Assembly (NCBI GenBank): GCA_022829145.1
Contig: CM040747.1
Span: 39,522,058 to 39,586,057 of the forward strand
Direction of reading: 5' to 3'
Length of the DNA stretch: 64,000 bases
Origin: Albula goreensis
Taxonomy: Eukaryota; Chordata; Actinopteri; Albuliformes; Albulidae
Shown here piece by piece: positions 11,288-22,155 of the stretch. Position 1 is the first letter of the stretch, and every line of letters begins with the position of its first letter. Under the pieces are notes generated by a model. It was not told the DNA's origin. It did no database searches and saw nothing but the letters and a program-made list of their open reading frames with translations. The translations under genes were made by a program, and so were the position numbers.

Positions 11288-14200
11288 TAGTGAATGTATT
11301 TAGCATGTACAGAGTGGAAAAAGTTTTGTATCAGGGTGTGTTACTGTTGTATCACTGATGTACAGAATGTGTAGAGATGTGTATCAGGGTGTGTGTTATT
11401 ATAGTATTGCAAATGTACAACATGTGTATAGATATGTATCAGGGTGTGTGTTACTATAGCATTACTGATGTACAGAGTGTGTATAGATGAATATCAGGGT
11501 GTGTGTTACTATAGTTTTACTGATGTATAGAGTGTATATAGATTAGTATCAGGGTGTGTGTTACTATAGTATTACTGATGTATAGAGTGTATATAGATTA
11601 GTATCAGGGTGTCTGTTACTATAGTATTACTGATGTATAGAGTGTATATAGATGTGTATCAGGTTGTCTGTTACTATAGTATTACTGATGTATAGAGTGT
11701 TTATAGATTAGTATCAGGGTGTGTGTTACTGATGTAGTGTGAATATGTAGATTAGTATCTGATGTATAGAGTGTAGATTAGTGTGTGTTAACTATAGTAT
11801 TACTATAGAGTGTATTACTGATGTATAGAGTGTATATAGATTAGTATCAGGGTGTGTGTTACTATAGTATTACTGATGTATAGAGTGTATATAGATGTAG
11901 TATCAGAGTGTGTCTGTTACTATAGTATTACTGATGTATAGAGTGTTTATAGATTAGTATCAGGGTGTAGTTTTGGGATGCTGCCTCAGACTCACCCCCA
12001 CATTTGATGCAGATGAAGTTGAGCTCCTCAGTCTTCGGCAGACTGACCCACTGTTGCCCCGCTCCAGATTCTACTGCCCCCCTGTGCCCACACTCCCCGG
12101 TCTCGTTTCCTGGGGCCCAGTTCTGGTACTGGCATTCTTCCCCACTGACCCAAACCCAGAAGTGCAGGGCACAGGAGTAGCGCAGGCCCAGCCACAGGTG
12201 AGCTGTGGAGGCGCTCTGAGCCCTCCTCTTCACCCAGTGCTGGAGCTGCTCTGCGGACACGGAGGCCAGGTCTCCATAGTGCTGTCTGCAGTAGCTCAGG
12301 GCCTCATCCCAGCTCTTATTCTCACGGACCAAGACCAGATTATCTGGAGAGAGAGGAAGAAGAAAATTAGAGAGAATGAAAATAAAATAAATATGATAGA
12401 ATCATATGCCTTAAATCTGAGGATATATAATGTTTGCAGATCCTGACTTACATCAGTTTGTATTCAAAGTTTTATGTGATTACAGAGATAATATCGGGAC
12501 ATAATCTTTGTTTAAACTACACACTAAAACACTTTCTGTCACTTTTCATCTGCAGAGGGCCAGGTAAATTCACCCCAAGAGCCACTTCAGAGCTACAGAC
12601 TCCACTTGAGGAATGTGACACCAGACGCCCCAGCTCTCTCAACCCCTCCCCTGACCGCAGGACATTCCCTGTCAATCATGTGTGACATCAGCACCGCCAA
12701 TTCAAACTGAGCAACCGATTTAAATCTGGAACAGACTTTACATTCAAACTGGGACAGCAGGGCACTGATGGACCCACCTTCATAGCAGATGAACGGGTTT
12801 GTGTTACTGCAGTCCCGATCATTCCACTGGCCCACGTCTGTCATAAAGCAGGGTTCGGAGCAGCAGGACACCGACACTCACCTTCATAGCAGACAAAAGG
12901 TTTTGGCTCATTACAGTCCAGATCCTTCCATCTCCCTGCATCAGTAGCACTCACTACAGCACAGTTCTCGTTCCCTCCAGCATTGTCAGGCTGTCCTGTG
13001 CTCCAGTAGCGGTATGAGGAGCTGCTCTGGTCTGACCACTTCCAGAACTCTCTGAACAGGCCGATCCACACTTCCTGTCCTCCTGCGGTCTGCTTTATCT
13101 CCTGGTTCTCGGCCTGGTTCTTCACACTAGCCAGGTCTTTGTGATGCTCTCTGCAGTAGCTCTGAGCCTCTCTCCAAGTCTTATAATGATTAATCAGGAT
13201 GTATCTCTGAGCAGCTTCTCCTGTAATGCAGCAACTTTAACTTTACAGGTCATCACTCTGCAAGACTCATCAATAAGAATGAATCTCTCATTACAGGAGT
13301 CATGCAGACCTGAGTATCCTACTCTCCATATTACTCTCCCTGATTTAGACTCCACTGCTGTGTGTAATGAGATAAAAGGAGTTACTATCTCTGAATCAGA
13401 CTCCACTGCTGTGTGTGTAATGAGATAAAAGGAGTTACTCTCTCTGAATCAGACTCCACTGCTGTGTGTGGAGTACTGAGATAAAATGAGATAAAGTTAC
13501 TCTCTCTGAATCAGACTCCACTGCTGTGTGTGTAATGAGATAAAAGGAGTTACTCTCTCTGAATCAGACTCCACTGCTGTGTGTGTAATGAGGATAAAAG
13601 GAGTTACTCTCTCTGAATCGGACTCCACTGCTGTGTGTGTAATGGGATAAAAGGAGTTACTGAATCAGACTCCACTGCTGTGTGTAATGAGATAAAAGGA
13701 GTTACTCTCTCTGAATCAGACTCCACTGCTGTGTGTGTAATGGGATAAAAGGAGTTACTCTCTCTGAATCAGACTCCACTGCTGTGTGTGTAATGGGGTA
13801 AAAGGAGTTACTCTCTCTGAATCAGACTCCACTGCTGTGTGTGTAATGAGATAAAATGAGTTACTCTCTCTGAATCAGACTCCACTGCTGTGTGTGTAAT
13901 GAGATAAAATGAGTTACTCTCTCTGAATCAGACTCCACTGCTGTGTGTAATGAAGATAAAAATGAGTTAGAATCAGACTCCACTGCTGTGTGTGTAATGA
14001 GATAAAGGAGTTACTCTCTCTGAATCAGACTCCACTGCTGTGTGGGTAATGAGATAAAATGAGTTACTCTCTCTGAATCAGACTCCTCTGCTGTATGCAT
14101 AATGAGGTAAAAACAGACAGCAGTTCTCACCATTGTAGCAGATGAAGGGTCTTGTTTTGGCACAAGACTTATCATTCCATTCCCCATAAGAAGTCATGAC

Positions 14201-15058
14201 TACACAGTGCTGGTTGCCTCCAGAATTGTTTGGTTCCCCACTTTCCCAGTTCCTAAACTCAGTCTCTCCCTCACTGCAGAATCCTCTGTCTGCCACAGAC
14301 CACTGCCACTTCCAGGTGTTTTCCCTCTTCAGTCCTATCCAGGAATCTCCCTGATAATCACTGCCTACAACTCCCATCAGCGCCTCCATTTCCTGTTGGT
14401 TGTATATGGTTGCCAGGTCAATGTACTTCTCTCTGCAGTAACTCTGTGCTTCAGTCCAGCTCTTCTCTATGTTCACAAAGTGATACTGATGAGAGAGGCA
14501 GGAGCAGAGTGCGCAGAGCCCTGTGGAACACACACACATATCAAACACATGTGTGCACACGTTCACACACACACATACACGTATCAAACATTTATGTGCA
14601 CACACACACACACACACATATAAAAGGAACACATGCACAAACATGCACACATCATTCACATACAAATGTTTGAATTTTAAACCTCTGAACCTCACAGTAA
14701 TTAGGATGATATAATGATTGTGGTTCAGCCTGTTAAACTTCACTGAAGTTCTCAATGAAAACTACTGGATGTGGGGAAAGATGGCATTTCAAAAAAATAT
14801 TTTTTAAAATGAACATTTCTGTTTTGGAAAGATATTTATACGTAGGCTTCAGCTTAGTTGTTTATCTACGCACAAGCCTTTAGATAAAAATACATTCAGT
14901 CAGGTGTGTCGAAACTTTTGGTACTGTATATAATATCAGACACACAAAAATACACACAATAACATAGACACAAAACACACATAAATACACCCAAAAATAT
15001 AAAAATTGTGTATCAACTGACCTGAGATCAGCACGATAGTTACAACTTCTTGCATCAT
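10222..15058 (-). CDS. Secreted C-type lectin with three CTLDs (mannose-receptor-like)
   Basis: Six exons join with consistent phases: 15022-15058, 14131-14520, 12882-13220, 11996-12343, 11093-11202 and 10222-10359, giving 454 codons including the stop. Exon 1 starts at MMQEVVTIVLISG and, with the first residues of exon 2 (LCALCSCLSH), forms a hydrophobic signal peptide, so the product should be secreted. Three CTLDs follow, one per exon. CTLD1 has EPN and WND motifs (mannose-type calcium site), CTLD2 has QPD and WKD (galactose-type), and CTLD3 lacks these motifs. The C-terminal tail has RWRKQPDGEIF and an acidic run ending KKLEV, a tail I know from fish multi-CTLD lectins. No transmembrane segment is seen. 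Sugar binding is inferred from motifs. Introns contain a lost CTLD, a CA repeat and two minisatellites. Confidence 0.88.
10556..10790. repeat. Degenerate tandem repeat, about 55-bp unit, in lectin intron 5
   Basis: Four to five poor copies built on ATGGCTACTGATGCAAAA and GCAGCTAAATGTAATATTAG. The minus-strand ORF overlapping it is not supported as coding. Confidence 0.75.
11093..11202 (-). CDS. Lectin gene exon 5: linker after CTLD3
   Basis: Acceptor TTTAG at 11203-11207, donor GTGAGA at 11092-11087. Encodes GVCYSVNKKHVLRVELK and MNDPAVGEAVLQQ, the conserved stem that follows the last CTLD in fish lectins of this type. Phases (2 bases in, 0 out) match exons 4 and 6. Confidence 0.83.
11216..11286. 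repeat. (CA)n microsatellite in lectin intron 4
   Basis: About 35 perfect CA copies, 14 bp from the exon 5 acceptor. On the transcribed strand it is a GT run just upstream of the acceptor. Confidence 0.97.
11320..11967. repeat. Minisatellite, about 54-bp unit, about 11 copies, in lectin intron 4
   Basis: Units contain TTACTATAGTATTACTGATG and AGAGTGTATATAGATTAGTA. The array ends about 28 bp from the exon 4 donor, so it fills most of intron 4 together with the CA run. Several units are truncated between 11720 and 11830. Confidence 0.93.
11996..12343 (-). CDS. Lectin gene exon 4: CTLD3
   Basis: Acceptor CTCTCCAG before ATAATCTG, donor GTGAGT at 11995-11990. Shows NKSWDEALSYCRQHYGDLAS, a WLGL core, WVSGEECQYQNWAPGNE and a terminal FICIKC. 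The calcium-site positions carry PGNETGE instead of EPN or QPD and there is no WND, so this domain probably does not bind sugar through calcium. Confidence 0.85.
12774..12850 (-). pseudogene. Remnant of a lost CTLD inside lectin intron 3
   Basis: Only the last third of a CTLD exon remains: MTDVGQWNDRDCSNTNPFIC then YEG and a donor-like GTGGGT. The upstream half and its acceptor are missing; the sequence runs directly into the donor region of exon 3 (12881). It keeps the WND motif, so the lost domain was of the calcium-binding type. If the gene once had four CTLDs, this is the deleted one. Confidence 0.75.
12882..13220 (-). CDS. Lectin gene exon 3: CTLD2 with QPD motif
   Basis: Acceptor GCATTACAG, donor GTGAGT at 12881-12876. 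Contains WREAQSYCREHHKDLASVKN, VWIGLFREFWKWSD, STGQPDNAGGNENC and RWKDLDC before FVCYEG. QPD with a WxD partner is the classic galactose-type calcium-site signature; the match is to the motif only. Confidence 0.88.
13330..14100. repeat. Minisatellite, about 53-bp unit, about 14 copies, in lectin intron 2
   Basis: Units contain TGAATCAGACTCCACTGCTG and GAGATAAAAGGAGTTACTCT. The array starts about 25 bp past the exon 2 donor and fills nearly the whole intron. Several units are shortened (13480-13500, 13660-13680, 13950-13975). Confidence 0.93.
14131..14520 (-). CDS. Lectin gene exon 2: end of signal peptide and CTLD1 with EPN/WND
   Basis: Acceptor GTTCCACAG, donor GTGAGA at 14130-14125. Begins LCALCSCLSHQYHFV, which completes the signal peptide, then a full CTLD with SWTEAQSYCREKYIDLA, WESGEPNNSGGNQHC and YGEWNDKSC. 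EPN plus WND is the mannose-type calcium-binding signature. Upstream lies a CA-rich tract (14530-14670). Confidence 0.88.
15022..15058 (-). CDS. Lectin gene exon 1: start codon and signal peptide
   Basis: Encodes MMQEVVTIVLIS plus one base, with donor GTCAGT at 15021. Two adjacent ATGs; I chose the first (15058). The phase fits exon 2 exactly and the joined peptide is a plausible signal sequence. Confidence 0.75.
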
Positions 15059-17513
15059 TACTCCAGATTTTCAATCTACAGACACACATACACATTTAAA
15101 TACAGGATATTTTTATATGTTTTGTGATTCTTATTATAATGATATAAGTTGTAGAGTAGCACCAACTAGCATTAGTACTTTCATGATTTAAACTTATTGA
15201 GGATATAAATGTTATCATATTGTTTTACTACTGATTTTATGTATTAACATTAGCATTTTATTCTATAGCCAGAACTACGCATAACGTTAATATAAATTAG
15301 TTATCTCTGCTAGCTATCGCTCTAGTTTTCCTGATAATGTTCTGAGGCTTTCCTTAATTCAGTGTGGTTCACCTGAATCTTGCATTATACTTTCATGATA
15401 TTGCATATGTATCCCCATTGATCTGAAAATAAATGTGTCAGGCCCAATATCATTGGGTTTAGCAAAGGATTTGTTATTTATGATAACATTTTATTTTAAC
15501 TACTGGTTGAAATCTGATTTTATGTATGATAAAACATTTCCAGTGACTTAACAAGGGGGATTTTTTTGCAATAGTTTCGCTAGCCATTCTAAATAATCTT
15601 TGTAACAAGATGGTTCAGTTGCTTCAAATACGAGCTTCGCAGTGGCTCATATATAGCTAGTAAATGCCAGAATCAGGAACGTTGCTGGGAGACAGCAAGG
15701 GAAGTTGGAGATATTTAGAAGTAAATGGTCAATTTATGAAACCAAAATATTATTACAGAACACTGCTTTTTATGTGTAGCCCATTGCCTGTTTTTCTCCA
15801 TTCAGGATACTTTATTTAAAGGTTTGAAATGATTGAAATGGAATTTATGGTCAACGTTCCAATTAACGGAAACAATCTTTCCTGTTTTAACATAAAGAAT
15901 CGCCGTAGTGACTCCTTCACGGTTAGCTCAAAAGCTCTTCGTCTGTGGTGATGAACAGCCCAAATGTGCGACAGGGCAGTTCATAGACTTCAGTTTAGAC
16001 TTCCTTCTAATCACATTTACATAATTTATCTATTATCTATAATAGTTAAACCAGCTGGCTTACATAACTTCCAATTTGCCTAACCAGTCAGATCACTTGT
16101 AAACCAGCGGACTAAGCTGGCTCATAAACTAGCCTAGTGAGTTAACCAATTTTATCATATGGCTACAATTTCCAACCAGAAAAAGTTGTGATATTTATTA
16201 CTACAATGCCGATCCTCTCCAGTAAAATACGCTCCATTTAGCGATACGTTATGATCTGATGGTATGAAAACAAGCTAGGATAGCATAATCATAAATAGCC
16301 AGCTAGTTTACCAGTGAACCAAACAAATACAGCTGAAAACAAAAAACATTGCCCTTCAAAACGCTCAGAGCTCACCGCTCTCCGCAGCGCGCAGTGTTTT
16401 CTGCTGGGAAAAACGCCGTCATGGACTTGGCCATCAGGTTTCTCATGTACGTAGCAAGCTAATCACAATCTCAGTCTCTACCATGGCCTGTGCAAACAAT
16501 GAGAGGGATTTTTATGCAAGGGGTTTATGTGAAACTCAGCTTTGCCAGCATAAATCATTGAAATGATGTAACTCAGATGATAAGTTCCCCCACCCTGGAT
16601 TCACCCTGAATTCCACAAGCTTGTGCATCACATTTCCATGTAATTCCAAGTTAAATAAAAGGACAAGGGTGTGAACACTTCATAAACCAGTATATATTCT
16701 CATCTTTTGAAAATTAAAAACAAAAATCAAATGCTCCTACTTTTACTCAAAATAAAAGTAATCAATATACATGGATTCAGAGAATGGTTCGTTCAACATG
16801 CAGCTATTCATATACATTCCTATTTGTTCAACTGTTCAGCTGTAAACCAAAAGCATAGTACTTTTTATTCTGATTTTTATGTCTAAGGAAATTCTTAGTG
16901 ATGAGAAAAGCCGCTGTAAAAGTGCAATGTTGAAGGTTCTTACCTGAACAGCTTTAGATTTCAGCCAACTGCTTTAGTTTAGCTGGCCTGACTACAGATT
17001 CTACACATTTCAGTATCTGCTTATTGTTGTTGATGCAAACTGCTGTCGTTTGTGTCGTTTTCCCTTTTTCCATGAGACAAGTTCATTTGCATGAGACAGA
17101 GCAAGTTAGAGTATCCGACCTTGAAAGATTGACAGACTGCCCTTCCAGGGTGAGGGAAAAGACTGAGAGAGATAAAAGACAAAGTAAAGACTGTGTGAGA
17201 CTGGACACCCAGAGAGGACAGGCTGTGTGCCCACTGCTGTCAGCAGGAGCTGGAGACAGAGCTGTGTGATGTTCTGAAACGTGATGAAGACACATTAGGA
17301 TTCACTGAACAACATTCATTTAAAATGAACTCCTTAATAAGTGCACATGTTACCATTTTACTTTGTTACTTGACAAGTTTAGCAAATTCAGAGATAGATA
17401 CTGAAGTGTATTTCCTAAAATAATACACATCTGTGCACATCTCAGAGCTTTCACATGAGCTTAGTTTCAGATATTTCAGTATTTTGTGTTACCTCTCTCT
17501 CTCTCTCTCTCTC
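15059..17513. other. Upstream flank of the lectin gene, no gene recognised
   Basis: AT-rich sequence holding the lectin promoter somewhere near its left end, but I could not identify a core promoter by eye. A short ORF at 17083-17295 has no recognisable domain. A CT run lies at 17490-17513. Confidence 0.5.
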
Positions 17514-17516
17514 AAT

Positions 17517-18144
17517 TCAATTTTCAATTTAATAATGCTTTATTGGCATGACTGCATACATGCAATACTGCCAAAGCAAGAACAATGAAACATTTAAGTC
17601 ACACATTACAAACACACATAATACAGTTGAATAAAGGATATTGGCCTAACTCTGCCCTGCATGCATTTTTTGGGGTTTTCCTCTGTACCTGTAGGATGTT
17701 TTTACCGAGTTCAGCATGCAGGGTCTCAATTGGATGTTCGTCCCATTTAACATAATCATGTTGTGTGAGTAGACCACACACCTCACTGCCATAAAGTGCA
17801 ATTGGTTCAGTCACTGATTTTAATATTTTGAGCCAAATCGTCATTGGAACTTTGGTTTTGATTGACTTTCTAATGGCATAGAAAGCCCTTCTTGCTTCCT
17901 CTTTCAGGTCATTAATGGCCAAGCAAAAAATCCCTGTGGAACTGATACGTAAACCTAAATATGTGGAATTGTTTGTTGTTTCTATTTTGTATTTTCTGAT
18001 GTTGAAGTGTTGAGTAATTCCCTGAGATCTGGACCTTTTCTGAAATATCAATATTTTGGTTTTCTTTTGGTTAAGTGTCAGGGCCCAGGTCTGACAGAAT
18101 TTTTCAAACAGAACCAGGAAAGGATTTCTCAAATATGTATTCAA
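17517..18144 (-). pseudogene. LINE reverse-transcriptase C-terminal fragment
   Basis: A 181-codon open frame containing TWALTLNQKKTKILIFQK, YLGLRIS, EARRAFYAIRKSIK, PIALYGSEVCGLL and KNACRAELGQYPLF. This region follows the catalytic YxDD block in many LINE ORF2 proteins, including the thumb-like part. The catalytic core is missing. The 3' non-coding tail continues to about 17517. It is a 5'-truncated copy with a nearly intact frame, so it is relatively young. Confidence 0.8.
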
Positions 18145-18785
18145 AATTGAAGTAAAAATACTCCAATATAAATAAGTAATCTTTTATTGAGTAGAGTCAT
18201 TACTTACAGTAACTAACAATGTACATTGCCAATAGGCTCCTGATTCTGTAACTATAAACCTTGATCAGTCATAATACTTCTTGTTAGAATATGTGTTGTG
18301 TTTTTCAATGTAATATTTCTGAAATATACTCCCACTTTTTGACTTTTCAGTGACAGTCGTAGACAGTGACATTTAGCATCTGTTATTCGGATCTCCTTTT
18401 AGGCACTTTGCATTTTCCCTCACTGAATTCCTACAGCAACAGCACTACAGCACTCTCCATTTCCCTAATGGAGACCCAGGGGACGTTTTGAAATGAAGAA
18501 TGATCAAATCAAGCCATGAAAGTGATCTCCTTAATCCCAGACTTTACGCTAAGATCACAACGTCTGCTGCGTCATGTAAATTGTTCATTAACACAGCTAA
18601 TATTACAATAAAAAGACAGAAAAAAATAATGTAATATACTTTAATTCTGAAGTTACTGAAAGGCAAACTTCACTAAATAAAACAATCCTGCAAGCAGATA
18701 ATAATCTTGAGGATAATTTGTTGTATAAGAGATATTTTTCATCTGTTTCTGAATGTAATTAAGGTAATGAACTCTGTTTAACCGA
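18145..18785. other. No gene recognised
   Basis: AT-rich spacer between the LINE fragment and the next minisatellite. Nothing with support was seen. Confidence 0.5.
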
Positions 18786-19078
18786 ACATTCACTAGCCAT
18801 TAGTTTATGTTAGTTGTTCCCCTCAGTGAGTTCATTAGCCATTAGTTTATGTTAGTCATTCCCCTCAGTGAGTTCATTAGCCATTAGTTTATGGTAGTCA
18901 TTCCCCTCAGTGAGTTCATTAGCCATTAGTTTATGGTAGTCATTCCCCTCAGTGAGTTCATGAGCCATTAGTTTATGGCAGTCATTCCCCTCAGTGAGTT
19001 CATTAGCCATTAGTTTATGGCAGTCATTCCCCTCAGTGAGTTCATTAGCCATGAGTTTATGGCAGTCGTTCCCCTCAG
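18786..19078. repeat. 42-bp minisatellite, about 7 copies
   Basis: Units contain CATTAGCCATTAGTTTATG and CATTCCCCTCAGTGAGTTC. The period is divisible by three, so the minus strand shows a false ORF of MANELTEGNDCHKL repeats. Confidence 0.93.
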
Positions 19079-19544
19079 TATAAGAATAGTATAATTCTAT
19101 GTTCTTTTGGTATATTTGAAGGGCGTAATGCTTTAGGCTTGAAGATTTCTCAATGTTCTCACTTCTTCAAATGAAATAAATGGATAATCCTTGAGTTCTG
19201 TGAATTATAACTGAATTATAATTACTGAATTTGCATTTTTAAAGATGGTATATGAGTGAGTGTTTTATGCCTTTGAATTTCCATTTCTCCATTTGTCACT
19301 TTGTCTTTCTCAAGCTTAAACCGGAGTGAGACCAAGAAAACTACCCCCTCCGTGTATTGGGGTTCAGTTCTGCAATACTGCATTTCATGTTTCAGAGGAG
19401 CGCTCATGTTTTTCTGTGCTCTCTGGAGTTAAGAGAGAAGGTTACTGTGATCAGCTAGACTCACTGATATAACTGGGTATTATGGGCTGGGGAAAAGTGG
19501 GGGCACATTGCTTCACTGTATTACATTACAGAGTGTGAGAGAGT

Positions 19545-19966
19545 TATAACTGAACCACCAGGAGTTTAGGAGCTTCTCCAGGTTTCTGCTGATACCAGGC
19601 TAGGTAGTGCTTACCATTATAGAAATTAGCTGCAGGGCTGGTTCTACAGCTCAGGGTGACAGTATCTCCTATGAGAGCAGATTTACCAGCAGGAGTCTGA
19701 GTCACAGTCACCTGTCCTGTGCATTCTGAAAACAAGAATAAAAAATAAATATTTAAATTTTCTGTTGGCACATTAGAATGTCACACCATTGCTCCAACAG
19801 TTATTTCATATGGTTAATTTCAGCCATATACTTCCCTTTGATTCAAATAAAACATCTCATATCTATTTAAATATTTTTTTTTGTGAATCTCACCCTGAAT
19901 GCTGAAAGCGAGTGCCCAGATGAAGATGGTGATAAAAGTCATTGTTGCTGTGGGTTCTGTTGCCAT
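19545..19966 (-). pseudogene. Ig light-chain V segment remnant 1 (3' half deleted)
   Basis: Leader exon 19894-19966 (MATEPTATMTFITIFIWAL, donor GTGAGA) and a V exon beginning at 19725 after CTGTTTTCAG-type acceptor sequence. The V exon has GQVTVTQTPAGKSALIGD, the first framework cysteine in LSCR and the [13 protein letters not shown] motif, then jumps at about 19560 into sequence that is the V 3' flank elsewhere (GTTCAGTTATAACTCTC). FR3, CDR3, the second cysteine and the RSS are gone. It cannot rearrange normally. The exon is in frame up to the breakpoint. Confidence 0.88.
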
Positions 19967-20062
19967 GAAGGACAGCTCTCAGTCATCAAGTGTTAAACTC
20001 ACAGGACTATAAACACTCCCAGAGCACTGAAGCATGTGCTGCCAATGCAAAGTGTCTTCTCT

Positions 20063-20070
20063 ATGCAAAT
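20063..20070 (-). promoter_or_regulatory. Ig promoter octamer of V remnant 1
   Basis: ATTTGCAT on the minus strand, 97 bp upstream of the leader ATG, in the orientation typical of light-chain V promoters. A TTTATA box-like sequence lies between it and the leader. Confidence 0.8.
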
Positions 20071-20099
20071 GGTCTTCCTGGGAACAGCAGGCACTTGTA

Positions 20100-20589
20100 G
20101 CCCAGCAGTGCTGTGGAGGCAGACTAGGGCTTATGGGCTGTGACACAGACAGAGCAGTTTAACACTGGTGTATCAGTGTCTGAACAGCAGAACCACAATC
20201 CAAACCAACATCATTCACATTTTGCCATCATATTCTTTTTCTCACATGTACCCCTGTTAAACAGCACATACACCCCTCCTCTAACTCATCTCTATAGATG
20301 CAGCATTGGCCTTTGAGCAGGTGAAATTGCATGCAGAAACCTCGGGTTTTGACAAATGTTAATGCTATGGGTTAAGTTTGTTATCACTTTACTTGTAAAA
20401 GCTATAATGAGTACTGTGGAATATATTGCAGTTTTTATGTGTATGTGTATTTTTAACATTAAATGAACCATCGTAAAGACCACTGTGCTGGAATGTGCTT
20501 CAACATCATAGACTAAGTCAGACTATTGTTGGTGCTCTTATAAAACTCTTGCTTGTTCAGCACTGTAAACTCTTTCTGTTTTTATTCTT
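20100..20589. other. No gene recognised
   Basis: Flank upstream of V remnant 1. The first part resembles the flank of the other V units; the rest is AT-rich with no supported feature. Confidence 0.5.
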
Positions 20590-21240
20590 TAAAATTTAAA
20601 ACATAGAATTGGACAGAATTCAGATAATTTTATTTCCCAGCAACAGTTGTAAGTTAAAGTGGTTTAGAATTTTCAGTATTTCAGCCTCTATGATGTCACA
20701 ATAGGAATGTTCTCAAAATGCAAACAACTCTCAATTAATATGTCATTTGGACTTGTCATTGATTGCAACTATATCTTACCAAAATGTACCAGTCACTTAC
20801 AAGAGTAGAAGACAATATTCCACAACTATTTTCTTGGACAGTTACATCCTTCAGACTTGTAAGTAGATACCTAAAGCTTTTCCTCAAATGCAGTGTCTCT
20901 GTCATTACTTATTGATCAGTTCTGTGCCTGAATCTAACAGACAGGCTTCAAAAATTACAGGAGTTTTAATGTTTTACTTTCATATTGCTTGTTAGCAAGC
21001 CAGCTATGTGGGGTAACTCAGGTAAGGGTGTCATACTGTATATGAGAATTGCCAATGTTGGTGCAAACTTGTTTTGCCATAAGTTGCTAGCATTTGCGTT
21101 AATTGCACTGCACAAGTAATTGTGATAAAAGTGACATTGAAACGAAACAAAAGTTTAACTGTGAAATAAAGATCAAATAATTAATTACTACATCATTATG
21201 ATGTAAAATTTAAACATGATAATGGTATTGTGAAAATTAG
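20590..21240. repeat. Dispersed repeat, copy A (partner at 62640-63355)
   Basis: About 650 bp matching 62640-63355 in the same orientation, sharing long stretches such as CTTCAGACTTGTAAGTAGAT and TTCAGCCTCTATGATGTCAC. Identity by eye is high but with many small indels. No coding content. Either an interspersed element or an old segmental duplication. Confidence 0.8.
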
Positions 21241-21898
21241 TATTCTGAAATAATATTTTATCATAATGGGTTGAGTATTATTTATTACACAATTTATTGA
21301 CTAATTCATTATCAACTTTATTATGTATTTCATAAACGTTTTTGTATAATTATGAATAAAATTCAATTCCATAACTGTGATGTCACAATGGGAAAGAAGT
21401 TCAAATGATGAACATTGACAACTGATGCAGAATTGAACATAAAGGAAAGACAGAAATTATTATGAATGACCACGTTCTTCCTATCTGCTGGGACTGTTTT
21501 TCTTCCTGAATTTGTGAATCAACACTGAACATTCATTTAGCTTTGAGGGACTGTGGGACAGAATGTACTGAATCATATCTTTGAGCTTGAAATCTCTGGC
21601 CTATCATTCTGAAGTCAGGAAAATCAGTGCATATTAAAAGCAGATGAATGAGATTTGGACTGTGTTCCAAACAAGAAGTGTATTCTCTGCAGAGAAGTCC
21701 TCAGAGAAGGTTGGAAGTTCACAAATTAAATAATGAAATGTATTCCTTTAATATAGCTAGTTCTGCACTATATACATTGTTATAGTAACCCTGCTAAAAC
21801 ATTACATTATCCTGGGCATTGTTGTGACAGAGCTAAGGGGTACCTTTACATAAACTGGTACCTTTACACCTGTTACAGAACCCGCCCCCTCCCTGCAG

Positions 21899-21946
21899 AA
21901 CCCAGGAGGCAGAGTACAGGGTCAAACAGGAAGAAGAGCGAAACAG
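21899..21946 (+). CDS. Candidate small exon, coiled-coil-like peptide
   Basis: Flanked by CCCTGCAG and donor GTGAGG. One frame reads TQEAEYRVKQEEERNR, which is charged and helix-prone, like the C-terminal tail of GIMAP-type proteins; that comparison is weak. The phase does not join cleanly to the candidate exon at 23001, and a solo LTR lies between them. Confidence 0.22.
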
Positions 21947-22155
21947 GTGAGGAAATCCCTCTTAGTAGTAAAAACATGATATTTAATATCACAGAAAATG
22001 TAATATTTAACATATGGCTGAAACAGATGCAATATGGATTTATGGAATCCAGAATATGGATTTAGGTAGAACTGAGGCATTGTGGGATAGAGTGCGCTGA
22101 AGTAATACTGTATGCAAAAAAACCCAAACTAACATGGATAGTGACTGAAGAGGTA

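Noticed and set aside
1690..19500. Ig light-chain constant exon downstream of J
   Set aside because: I looked in both strands for the paired cysteines and the tryptophan pattern of a C domain and found none; a degenerate copy could have been missed.
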